Of a DNA stretch of 11,499 nt, positions 1-6,359 are shown piece after piece. The notes beneath the pieces were generated by a model, which searched no databases, had not been told where the DNA came from, and was given only the letters and a program-made list of their open reading frames with translations. The DNA lies in NCBI GenBank assembly GCA_009786735.1, contig WQRM01000038.1, positions 1 to 11,499 on the forward strand, written 5' to 3'. Each line of letters starts with the position of its first letter. The stretch's first letter is position 1. Both the position numbers and the translations under genes were made by a program. The DNA is from Oscillospiraceae bacterium (GTDB taxonomy: Bacteria; Bacillota; Clostridia; Oscillospirales; Acutalibacteraceae).

Positions 1-1
1 C

Positions 2-1054
2 AACCACTTGGACATCGAGGCGATCCACTGGCTGGAGGAGTTTTTGCAGGAGCTCAACAGCACCGTGATTGTGGTGAGCCATGACCGGCACTTCCTCAAC
101 CATGTGTGCACGCACACGGTGGACATCGACTTTGGCAAAATCACGATGTTCATGGGCAACTACGACTTCTGGTATAGCTACACGCAGATTGCCCAGCGGC
201 AGCTGCGCGAGCAAAACAAGAAAACCGAAGAGAAGATCAAAGAGCTGCAGGAGTTTATTCAGCGCTTTAGTGCCAATGCGAGCAAGAGCAAGCAGGCCAC
301 CAGCCGCAAAAAATTGCTGGACAAACTGGTGGTGGAAGACATGCCGGTGAGCACGCGGCGGTTTCCCTATGTTGACTTCAAGCCCGAGCGCGCGGTGGGC
401 AACGAGCTGCTAACCGTGAGCAACGTGAGCCACAGCGTGGGTGGGCGAAAAGTCCTAGATAACATCTCGTTCACGATTTTGCCGCGTGAAAAAGTGGCGT
501 TTGTGGGCAACGATGCGATTGCGAAAACCACGCTGTTTAAGATTCTCGCGGGTGAAATTGAGCCCGATGAAGGCACGCTGAAGTGGGGCGTGACGACCAG
601 CCAAAGCTACTTCCCCAGCGACAACGGGGCGTTCTTCGACGGCGTGGAAGATAGCCTGGTGGACTGGGTGCGGCGCTACAGCGACTTGGTGTTTGAGAGC
701 GACGTGCGCGGCTGGCTGGGTCGGCTGCTGTTTAGCGGCGAAGAGGGCGTGAAGAAAGCCAAAGTGCTGTCGGGCGGCGAGCGCGTGCGCATGATGCTGA
801 TCAAAATGATGCTCAGCGGCGCAAACGTGCTGCTGCTGGACGAACCAACCAACCACCTTGACCTGGAAAGCATTCAGTCGCTCAATGAGGGGCTGCAGCG
901 CTTCCCCGAGGCGGTGTTCTTCACCAGCCACGACCACCAGCTCACGCAGACACTCGCCACGCGGGTCATCAACCCCACGCCGGGGCAGTGGTATGACAAA
1001 AAGGGCGGGTATGATGTGTATTTGGCGGAGATGGCGGCGAAGAAGAAAAAATGA
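2..1054 (+). CDS. ykpA: ABC-F family ATPase, YkpA/YbiT type, 5'-truncated by the window edge
   Basis: This is a soluble ABC-F protein with two ATP-binding cassettes and no membrane domain; the family acts on ribosomes. The reading frame is open to the left edge and begins inside the Walker B region of the first cassette (NHLD), so the first cassette is missing here. Visible in order are the first H-switch (VVSHDRHFL), the inter-domain linker with the YbiT/YkpA-typical RFSANASKSKQATSRKK stretch (about 260-315), then the second cassette with signature LSGGE (about 768-782), Walker B LLLDEPTNHLD and H-switch TSHDH. The second Walker A (506-529) reads GNDAIAKT: two P-loop glycines are replaced, as I recall also for Bacillus YkpA, while Lys and Thr remain. 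The C-terminal end is intact and lysine-rich. The next gene starts 11 bases after the stop. Antibiotic resistance is not implied; the sequence fits the housekeeping YkpA branch better than resistance branches. Subfamily assignment is by remembered similarity. Confidence 0.93.
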   Translation, partial: NHLDIEAIHWLEEFLQELNSTVIVVSHDRHFLNHVCTHTVDIDFGKITMFMGNYDFWYSYTQIAQRQLREQNKKTEEKIKELQEFIQRFSANASKSKQATSRKKLLDKLVVEDMPVSTRRFPYVDFKPERAVGNELLTVSNVSHSVGGRKVLDNISFTILPREKVAFVGNDAIAKTTLFKILAGEIEPDEGTLKWGVTTSQSYFPSDNGAFFDGVEDSLVDWVRRYSDLVFESDVRGWLGRLLFSGEEGVKKAKVLSGGERVRMMLIKMMLSGANVLLLDEPTNHLDLESIQSLNEGLQRFPEAVFFTSHDHQLTQTLATRVINPTPGQWYDKKGGYDVYLAEMAAKKKK

Positions 1055-1058
1055 GGTG
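1053..1058 (+). promoter_or_regulatory. Ribosome binding site that fixes the start of the DUF4329 gene
   Basis: GAGGTG lies 7 bases before ATG 1066 and overlaps the stop codon of the ABC-F gene (1052-1054). An earlier in-frame ATG at 1051 would share ATGA with that stop but has only a weak purine run before it and would add MRCFV ahead of the Lys-Lys of the signal peptide. The site therefore favours 1066 and suggests translational coupling. Confidence 0.6.
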
Positions 1059-1065
1059 CTTTGTG

Positions 1066-2466
1066 ATGAAAAAGACGCTCTCTATCCTGTTGATTGTTGC
1101 GCTGCTGGCGGGCTTGTTTGCCGTGCCTGTGGCGGCGGCGGTGGAACCCGACCCGCTGCTGTTCGGCATGCCCGTGACTGGCGTCACGTGGGAAGGCAGA
1201 GGCGGCTGGTGGACTTGCATTGATGAAGCCGCCCTCGCTTGGGCTGACGTGTTTGTGCCGCGCCAACTTGAGCAAAACCGCGAGTTTGGCGCAATCATTT
1301 ATCGTCGATTTAACTTGCGCAATTTTCGCTGGGGCTACTCGTTTTCACAAACCATTCGCGGCGAAGAGTCCTCCGTGATGCCGTTGCCGCCGCTGTGGCT
1401 GTTGTTTGTGCCGTTTTTAACAGTCGCCTCCATCCACACGCACCCAGAATGGAGCGACAGCTATTTTTCAGGACAAGACCTCAACGCAGCACATGCTTGG
1501 GAGCTGTTGGCGCATTGGTCTTATGTTGCCGGACCCGATGGCACTGTGCGCCGCTATGACTCCCGCACACGCGAGTTTGAGCTTGTGCGCAATCACGGCA
1601 ACCCGCATGCGGTAGTGCAGGCTGTGGAGCAGTTCAACCAGGTGCATAGCGGCACAGGCGAGCTGATTGCCACGGTCACAGGTCCGCAGGAAGTGACCAT
1701 CACCGGCGAAGTGGCTGACGTGACCAACGTGCTGAATTTTTGGCATGAGCATCGTTATATCACGATTCGTTTCAACGCCAACATCAGCGCGTGTGCGGAT
1801 TATGCGCCTTGGTCGTTGATTCGGGACTCACGCACGAGCGGCAAGATTTACATTGACGGCAGCATAATATCAACTCCATCTGTTGCGTTTGACACATGGG
1901 GACAATGGGCTAGGATAACCGTCTCAGACAGTGAGATCCACGGTGACTTTTTTGCCACCGAAATGCACGTAACCAATAGCACCATCTACAGCCCGTCTGC
2001 GCAAGCCAGATATGCGCAAGTCAGATATTTCTATGCCTGTCCGCAGTCGAGCATCGTCGGCGACATGTTGCACATCAGCTTTTACGCAAACGCGTGCTTC
2101 ACGACGTTCACCGCCACAAATTTCGCCAACATCCCTTTTTGGCGACCGTTTGTGTTGCGCCCAGACGACACGCTGGTGATTCCGGAAGACACGCTGGTGT
2201 TCGCGGACGATGACGGCTTGTTGCTGCTTGGCGGCACGCTGGTGATTGACGGCACGCTGTATGGCGAAGTGCATGCCTACCGCGGTGTTGTTGCAGGGCA
2301 AAACGCGGGTGAGCTTTATGGCTCGCATGCGCCGTGGTATGATCGGCTGCCCGGCTGGCTGGACTTTATTTTGCGGTTTTACACGCTTGGCTTCTTTTGG
2401 TTTCGCATGGTGAATTTCCCCTCGCCGGCGCAACCACCGCCATCACGATGCCCGTGCCATGGCTAG
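1066..2466 (+). CDS. Secreted protein with DUF4329 (JAMM-like) domain and beta-strand-rich C-terminal region
   Basis: The product is about 466 residues. It opens with a clear Sec signal peptide: MKK, a hydrophobic core, and cleavage near VAAA-VEP. Residues of about 60-165 match the style of DUF4329, a domain known from RHS-type and other exported bacterial proteins. They contain REFGAIIY, then IHTHP followed by SGQD, and later the GPDGTVRRYD segment. Glu, H-x-H, and Ser-x-x-Asp in this order resemble the JAMM/MPN metalloprotease zinc site, here with eight residues between the second His and the Ser. Peptidase activity is inference. The rest is rich in beta strands, with repeats of the kind LVIPEDTLVFADD / GTLVIDGTLYGEV that suggest a beta-solenoid. 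It ends with a hydrophobic, aromatic stretch (LPGWLDFILRFYTLGFFWF) that may contact the membrane or cell wall. The last 15 residues are proline- and cysteine-rich and may be out of frame (see findings). The gene lies 11 bases after the ABC-F gene. Substrate and role are unknown. Confidence 0.75.
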   Translation: MKKTLSILLIVALLAGLFAVPVAAAVEPDPLLFGMPVTGVTWEGRGGWWTCIDEAALAWADVFVPRQLEQNREFGAIIYRRFNLRNFRWGYSFSQTIRGEESSVMPLPPLWLLFVPFLTVASIHTHPEWSDSYFSGQDLNAAHAWELLAHWSYVAGPDGTVRRYDSRTREFELVRNHGNPHAVVQAVEQFNQVHSGTGELIATVTGPQEVTITGEVADVTNVLNFWHEHRYITIRFNANISACADYAPWSLIRDSRTSGKIYIDGSIISTPSVAFDTWGQWARITVSDSEIHGDFFATEMHVTNSTIYSPSAQARYAQVRYFYACPQSSIVGDMLHISFYANACFTTFTATNFANIPFWRPFVLRPDDTLVIPEDTLVFADDDGLLLLGGTLVIDGTLYGEVHAYRGVVAGQNAGELYGSHAPWYDRLPGWLDFILRFYTLGFFWFRMVNFPSPAQPPPSRCPCHG

Positions 2467-2491
2467 ATAGTGCTTAGTTGTCTAAATATTC

Positions 2492-2530
2492 ACCCTCAGC
2501 ATGGACGAAAGTTTCGTCTGCGCTGAGGGT
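2492..2530. terminator. Long hairpin between convergent genes, possible terminator
   Basis: Arms ACCCTCAGC and GCTGAGGGT (9 bp) enclose a three-base internal mismatch zone and then GACGAAA / TTTCGTC, nearly without a loop. The structure is centred on 2511, 26 bases after the stop of the plus-strand gene and 129 bases past the ytaF stop. A proper U-tract is absent on either strand (TTGATTATATG on plus, GAATATTTAG on minus). Its position fits a transcription stop, but it could equally be another palindromic repeat. Confidence 0.45.
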
Positions 2531-2563
2531 TGATTATATGATTCACTAAGCAGGCAATATTGA

Positions 2564-2629
2564 GTAGGGGCGAACTGTGTTCGCCCGCAAAATTTCATTG
2601 ATTTTCGGGCGAACACAGTTCGCCCCTAC
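2564..2629. repeat. Inverted pair of GTAG-headed palindromes (REPIN-like)
   Basis: A perfect 24-base inverted repeat occupies 2564-2587 and 2606-2629 with an 18-base AT-rich spacer. Each arm starts (outermost) with GTAGGGG and then folds on itself: GGGCGAAC, loop TGT, GTTCGCCC, then a final G. A palindrome preceded by GTAG is the layout of REP elements mobilised by REP-associated tyrosine transposases (RAYTs), and two in opposite orientation form a REPIN/BIME. No RAYT gene is in the window. It sits between two convergent genes. Confidence 0.75.
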
Positions 2630-2658
2630 AGGTTGACGATAACGTCTACTTTTTTGCA

Positions 2659-3306
2659 TTAAGCACTAAGCACTGAAAACACCGCAAGAGCCATCAGCAG
2701 CGCACCGCCCAACCAGCCAAGATTGAACGGCAGCTTCTTTGCCACGCCGTTGCCCACGCGGCTGCCCAGCCAAAGCGCCGCAAATCCCACCACCAGCGAG
2801 CATGCAATCACCGCGGGCTTATTGACTTGGCTCATCGCGGCGGCAAAGCCGACTGCCAGACCATCCAGCGACAGCGCAACCGCCAAGGCCGCGGCCTCGC
2901 CCAAGGTGAGCACACGGCTACCGTCAACGTCGGCGGCTTGGGGGTTGGCGCACAGGTGCAGGATGAACTTGAGGTCGAAGGCGGTGAACTCAACATCGCG
3001 GCAAAAGTCGCGATTGCGCTGCACGACCATGCGCACGATGCCGCCTGCGAGTTTGTAAAACCCCAGCACAAACAAGATGGCGAAACCCAGCCCTGCCGCC
3101 AAGCCGCTGGGCAGCCAAATAGACAGCACCCCACCGAACAACAGCGATGTGGTGAGGAATCCCGCGCAGATGAAGTTGATGGCATGCAGCGAACGTGCGG
3201 GGATGCGGATGTTGTTGCTGCCATAGGCGAAGGCTGCGGCAAAGGCATCCACCGAAAGCGCGGCGGTGAGCACCATGGCCTCCAGCACAATGAGCACGAT
3301 GTGCAC
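2659..3306 (-). CDS. ytaF: YtaF-like sporulation-family membrane protein, MntP superfamily
   Basis: The product is 215 residues, close to the usual YtaF length of about 210. It is a polytopic membrane protein with about six hydrophobic segments in two halves. Each half carries the family motif: ALSVDAF (Asp20) with following AYGSNNIRIP, and ALSLDGL (Asp148) followed by AVGFAAAM. Before the second half is ADVDGSRVLTLGEA, which matches the (A)DxDxSxxI...EA segment I associate with YtaF rather than with the manganese exporter MntP. In Bacillus YtaF is a sporulation-expressed membrane protein of unknown transport function; cation transport is inferred from MntP. The GTG start is set by a strong ribosome site 7 bases upstream; the first in-frame ATG (residue 11) would cut into helix 1. 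It is transcribed alone, divergently from adhE. Heptamer repeats lie on both sides, and the last codons fall within one such repeat. Confidence 0.8.
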   Translation of the reverse strand: MHIVLIVLEAMVLTAALSVDAFAAAFAYGSNNIRIPARSLHAINFICAGFLTTSLLFGGVLSIWLPSGLAAGLGFAILFVLGFYKLAGGIVRMVVQRNRDFCRDVEFTAFDLKFILHLCANPQAADVDGSRVLTLGEAAALAVALSLDGLAVGFAAAMSQVNKPAVIACSLVVGFAALWLGSRVGNGVAKKLPFNLGWLGGALLMALAVFSVLSA

Positions 3307-3313
3307 GGCGTGT

Positions 3314-3321
3314 CCTCCTTT
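3314..3321 (-). promoter_or_regulatory. Ribosome binding site supporting the GTG start of ytaF
   Basis: On the minus strand AAAGGAGG stands 7 bases before GTG 3306. It directly borders the heptamer array, so that array would form part of the ytaF leader or promoter. Confidence 0.75.
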
Positions 3322-3418
3322 TAGTGATTAGTGATTAGTGGATAGTGAGTAGATACAACAGCCACTAATCACTAGTCACTAATCACTAATCACTAATCAC
3401 TCTACACTATACACTTTG
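3321..3418. repeat. Inverted arrays of a heptamer (ATTAGTG / CACTAAT)
   Basis: The left array (3321-3352) has about four and a half units of TTAGTGA with drift at its right end. The right array (3363-3418) has eight consecutive heptamers in register, all beginning CACT: CACTAAT, CACTAGT, three times CACTAAT, then CACTCTA, CACTATA, CACTTTG. The two arrays are reverse complements and could form a stem of about 20 bp. They lie between ytaF and adhE, immediately upstream of the ytaF ribosome site. Units decay away from the centre of the right array. This is too short and too regular to be a CRISPR array. Confidence 0.85.
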
Positions 3419-3510
3419 CATGCGCAAAGCGTTACCTTGCACAAAAAAGCACGGCGGCGCTGCGCCAAAGCATGCAATGTTGAAGAAAATTAATTTTCGC
3501 GCGTCAGCTG

Positions 3511-3539
3511 TTGACTTTGCCGCGTAAATGTGATAAACT
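3511..3539 (+). promoter_or_regulatory. Sigma-A type promoter of adhE
   Basis: TTGACT (3511-3516) and TAAACT (3534-3539) are separated by 17 bases, and TGA before the -10 gives an extended -10 (TGn). Transcription would start near 3546, leaving a leader of about 34 bases before ATG 3580. The region just upstream (3487-3500) is AT-rich. I see no convincing full operator next to it. Confidence 0.65.
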
Positions 3540-3563
3540 AGTGAAGAATACATTGTGAAAGAT

Positions 3564-3570
3564 GGAGGAA
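3564..3570 (+). promoter_or_regulatory. Ribosome binding site that fixes the adhE start
   Basis: GGAGGAA lies 9 bases before ATG 3580. An in-frame ATG at 3562 overlaps this site, has no site of its own and would add MEELYI to the usual AdhE N-terminus, so 3580 is preferred. Confidence 0.75.
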
Positions 3571-3579
3571 CTCTATATC

Positions 3580-6177
3580 ATGAGCCAAGTTACGGTAGAT
3601 AACGTACAAGCTTTGTCCGACGTGTTTGACCGCGTGCGTGCCGCGCAACAACAATACGCCACGTACTCACAGGAGCAGGTGGATAAGATTTTCCAAGCCG
3701 CTGCCACTGCTGCAGGTCAGGCGCGCATTCCGCTTGCCAAAATGGCAGTGGAAGAAACCGGCATGGGCGTGTTTGAAGACAAAGTTATCAAGAATCAATA
3801 CGCCGCCGAGTACGTGTATAACGCCTACAAAAACACCAAAACTTGCGGATTGCTGGAAGAAGATGCTTCGGGCGGTCTGCGCAAGTATGCCGAGCCGCTT
3901 GGCGTGATTGCTGCGGTGATTCCCACCACAAACCCCACGAGCACGGCAATCTTCAAGACGATGCTGTGCCTGAAAACCCGCAACGGCATCATCCTTAGCC
4001 CGCACCCGCGCGCGAAGGCAAGCACGATCGCTGCGGCGAAAGTGGTGCTGGATGCTGCGGTGGCTGCCGGTGCACCGGAAGGCTTGTTTGGCTGGATTGA
4101 CCAGCCTAGCCTTGAGCTATCGAACTATGTGATGCGCGAAGCCGATGCTATTTTGGCCACCGGCGGACCCGGCATGGTGAAAGCGGCGTACTCCAGCGGC
4201 AAACCTGCCATTGGCGTGGGCGCCGGCAACGTGCCCGCCGTGATTGACGACAGCGCGGACATCGTGATGGCGGTGAACTCCATTGTGCACTCGAAAGTGT
4301 TTGACAACGGCGTGATTTGCGCGAGCGAACAAGCCGCAATCGTGCTCGATAGCGTGTATAAAAAAGTGAAGGCTGAGTTCGCGGCGCGCGGCTGCTACTT
4401 CCTGAACCCCGAAGAAACGGACAAAGTGCGCAAGACGATCATCGTCAACGGCGCGCTCAATGCGAACATCGTGGGCAAAAGTGCGGTGACGATCGCAGAG
4501 CTTGCAGGCGTGAAAGCGCCCGCGGGCACGAAGATTCTGATTGGTGAAGTGGAAAGCGTTGAACCAAGCGAAGAGTTCGCACATGAGAAACTCTCCCCGG
4601 TGCTGGCGATGTATCGCGCGAAAGATTTCGCGGATGCAACCGCCAAAGCGGCTCGCCTGGTGCAAGACGGCGGGCTGGGTCACACGGCGAGCATTTACAT
4701 TGACACCGCCAACCAAAAAGAAAAGCTTGAGCACTACACTGCGGCGATGAAAACCTGCCGCGTGGTGGTGAACACGCCATCGTCGCACGGCGGCATTGGT
4801 GACCTGTATAACTTCCGGCTGCTGCCGTCGCTGACGCTGGGCTGCGGCTCGTGGGGCGGAAACTCCATCAGCGGCAACGTGGGCGTGAAAGAACTGCTCA
4901 ACATCAAATATGTGGCCGAAAGGAAACAGAACATGCTTTGGTTCAGAAGCCCCGACAAAGTGTATATCAAACGCGGCTGCCTGCCAGTTGCGCTTGACGA
5001 GCTCAAGAATGTGATGGGCAAAAAGCGCGCGATGATTGTCACCGACAATTTCCTGTATAAAAACGGCTACACGAAGGCTGTGACCGACCAATTGGACGCG
5101 ATGGGCATCACCCACACGACCTTCTTTGATGTTGAACCCGACCCCACGCTGCACTGCGCACACGAAGGCGCAAAGCTGATGAAAGCCTTTGAGCCCGACG
5201 TGATCATCGCGCTGGGCGGCGGCTCGCCGATGGATGCGGCGAAAATCATGTGGGTGCTGTATGAATACCCCGACACCGACTTCCTTGACCTGGCGATGCG
5301 CTTTATGGACATCCGCAAGCGCGTGTGTGGGTTCCCGAAAATGGGCGAAAAAGCCTACTTCATCGCCATCCCCACCACGGCGGGCACGGGCTCGGAAGTG
5401 ACACCGTTTGCAGTAATCACCGACGAAAGCACCGGCATCAAATACCCCTTGGCGGACTACGAGCTGATGCCCGACATGGCGATTGTGGACGCTGACTTGA
5501 TGATGCACGCACCGAAAGGTCTGACGGCGGCATCGGGCATTGACGCGGTGACGCATGCCCTGGAGGCCTATGCGAGCATTTGCGCGACGGATTACACGGA
5601 CCCGCTTGCGCTGGGTGCGCTGAAAATCCTGTTTGAGTACCTGCCGCGCGCCTACGACAACGGCGCGGCTGACCCCGAAGCCCGCGAGAAAGTTGCCAAC
5701 GCCGCCACCATGGCCGGTATGAGCTTCGCCAACGCATTTTTGGGCATTTGCCACTCCATGGCGCACAAGCTGGGGAGCTTCCATCACCTGCCACACGGTG
5801 TTGCCAATGCGCTGCTGATTAGCGAAGTGATTCGCTACAACGCCGTGGAAGTGCCGACCCGCATGGGCGCGTTCTCGCAATATGAATACCCGAAAGCCAT
5901 CGCGCGTTACGCCGAAGTGGCCGACCATCTCGGTCTGAAGGGCAAAACCGACATGGACAAAGTCAACGCGCTGATTGCTGCGGTTGAAGCGCTGAAAAAA
6001 GCCTGCGATATCAAGCCCAGCGTGAAGGAATATGGCATTAGCGAAGAAGATTTCGCCGCAAGCCTTGACGAAATGGCGATGCAGGCCTTCGATGACCAGT
6101 GCACCGGCGCCAACCCGCGCTACCCGCTGGTGGAAGAGCTCAAGGAGATCTACTGGAAGGCGTATCACGGGGCTTGA
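3580..6177 (+). CDS. adhE: Bifunctional acetaldehyde-CoA / alcohol dehydrogenase AdhE
   Basis: AdhE reduces acetyl-CoA to acetaldehyde and then to ethanol, oxidising two NADH; it is cytoplasmic and assembles into spirosome filaments in known cases. The product is 865 residues (Escherichia coli: 891). Residues of about 1-440 are the CoA-dependent aldehyde dehydrogenase domain with PTTNPTSTAIFK, GVGAGNVPAVID and catalytic Cys247 in GVICASEQ. After the linker (about 440-455) comes the iron-dependent alcohol dehydrogenase with GGGSPMD (546-552), the PTTAGTGSE stretch and the iron ligands Asp655, His659, His725 and His739. These four are exactly two positions on from the ligands I recall for E. 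coli (653, 657, 723, 737). Nothing is missing, so it should be active. It has its own promoter and ribosome site and no neighbour of related function. A repeat module begins on the base after its stop codon. A complete AdhE points to a fermenting anaerobe. Confidence 0.98.
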   Translation: MSQVTVDNVQALSDVFDRVRAAQQQYATYSQEQVDKIFQAAATAAGQARIPLAKMAVEETGMGVFEDKVIKNQYAAEYVYNAYKNTKTCGLLEEDASGGLRKYAEPLGVIAAVIPTTNPTSTAIFKTMLCLKTRNGIILSPHPRAKASTIAAAKVVLDAAVAAGAPEGLFGWIDQPSLELSNYVMREADAILATGGPGMVKAAYSSGKPAIGVGAGNVPAVIDDSADIVMAVNSIVHSKVFDNGVICASEQAAIVLDSVYKKVKAEFAARGCYFLNPEETDKVRKTIIVNGALNANIVGKSAVTIAELAGVKAPAGTKILIGEVESVEPSEEFAHEKLSPVLAMYRAKDFADATAKAARLVQDGGLGHTASIYIDTANQKEKLEHYTAAMKTCRVVVNTPSSHGGIGDLYNFRLLPSLTLGCGSWGGNSISGNVGVKELLNIKYVAERKQNMLWFRSPDKVYIKRGCLPVALDELKNVMGKKRAMIVTDNFLYKNGYTKAVTDQLDAMGITHTTFFDVEPDPTLHCAHEGAKLMKAFEPDVIIALGGGSPMDAAKIMWVLYEYPDTDFLDLAMRFMDIRKRVCGFPKMGEKAYFIAIPTTAGTGSEVTPFAVITDESTGIKYPLADYELMPDMAIVDADLMMHAPKGLTAASGIDAVTHALEAYASICATDYTDPLALGALKILFEYLPRAYDNGAADPEAREKVANAATMAGMSFANAFLGICHSMAHKLGSFHHLPHGVANALLISEVIRYNAVEVPTRMGAFSQYEYPKAIARYAEVADHLGLKGKTDMDKVNALIAAVEALKKACDIKPSVKEYGISEEDFAASLDEMAMQAFDDQCTGANPRYPLVEELKEIYWKAYHGA

Positions 6178-6194
6178 CCACCTGCGGTGGGGCT
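6178..6194. repeat. 17-bp repeat abutting the adhE stop codon (copy 1)
   Basis: CCACCTGCGGTGGGGCT begins on the base after TGA. It contains the small hairpin CCACC-TGC-GGTGG. The same 17 bases occur at 7113-7129, directly after the kinase stop, and in both places a GCTTCGC follows within about ten bases. Confidence 0.8.
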
Positions 6195-6260
6195 TCGTCG
6201 CTTCGCTTCACCCGACGATAGGCACATAAATAATCTCTCCACGCGCGTGGCGCACATCGC

Positions 6261-6344
6261 CCTTGGCAACACCTGCACAATTTATTAAGTCTCCACCGCG
6301 AAGCGGAATAGGTTTTTTTGGTTCTTTTTTTGCAAAAAAAGAAC
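6261..6344. repeat. 84-bp dispersed repeat, copy 1, upstream of the kinase gene
   Basis: This stretch matches 7445-7528 in the same orientation at 80 of 84 positions with no gaps. Its modules are CCTTGGCAACACCTGC, an AATTTATTAAG stretch, CTCCACCGCGAAGCGG with a CCGC-GAA-GCGG hairpin, a T-run, and a closing A/T-rich palindrome. Differences are at 6278, 6290, 6307 and 6319. The 12-base palindrome CCACGCGCGTGG lies just before it (6239-6250). The minus strand is open over this region, but the translation looks repeat-derived rather than a gene. Confidence 0.85.
6321..6344. repeat. Perfect 24-base A/T-rich palindrome in front of the kinase ribosome site
   Basis: GTTC plus seven T, a central GC, seven A and GAAC form a perfect palindrome that could fold into a 10-11 bp hairpin. 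It ends three bases before the AAAGGAG ribosome site (6348-6354). It lacks a GC stem followed by a U-tract, so it is not a standard terminator. An identical palindrome is at 7505-7528. Confidence 0.8.
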
Positions 6345-6347
6345 AAG

Positions 6348-6354
6348 AAAGGAG
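6348..6354 (+). promoter_or_regulatory. Ribosome binding site of the kinase gene
   Basis: AAAGGAG is 5 bases before ATG 6360. The frame is open further upstream to a TTG at 6318, but that extension reads through the repeat palindrome, so ATG 6360 is the start. Confidence 0.8.
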
Positions 6355-6359
6355 TCCCT

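Noticed and set aside
1051..1065. ATG 1051 overlapping the ABC-F stop (ATGA) as start of the DUF4329 gene
   Set aside because: It lacks a good ribosome site and would lengthen the signal peptide unnaturally; ATG 1066 has GAGG at a proper distance.
3321..3418. CRISPR array
   Set aside because: The unit is 7 bases with no spacers and no cas genes nearby.
3553..3560. TTGTGAAA resembling half of a Rex (redox repressor) site before adhE
   Set aside because: Only one half-site is seen and no inverted partner lies at the right distance. Rex control of adhE is common in Firmicutes, but this sequence alone does not support it.
4117..6168. Open frame of 683 codons antisense to adhE
   Set aside because: It lies wholly opposite a complete, strongly conserved gene; codon bias of a GC-rich gene often leaves an antisense frame open. 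The translation is His/Arg/Val-rich with no recognisable domain and no ribosome site.
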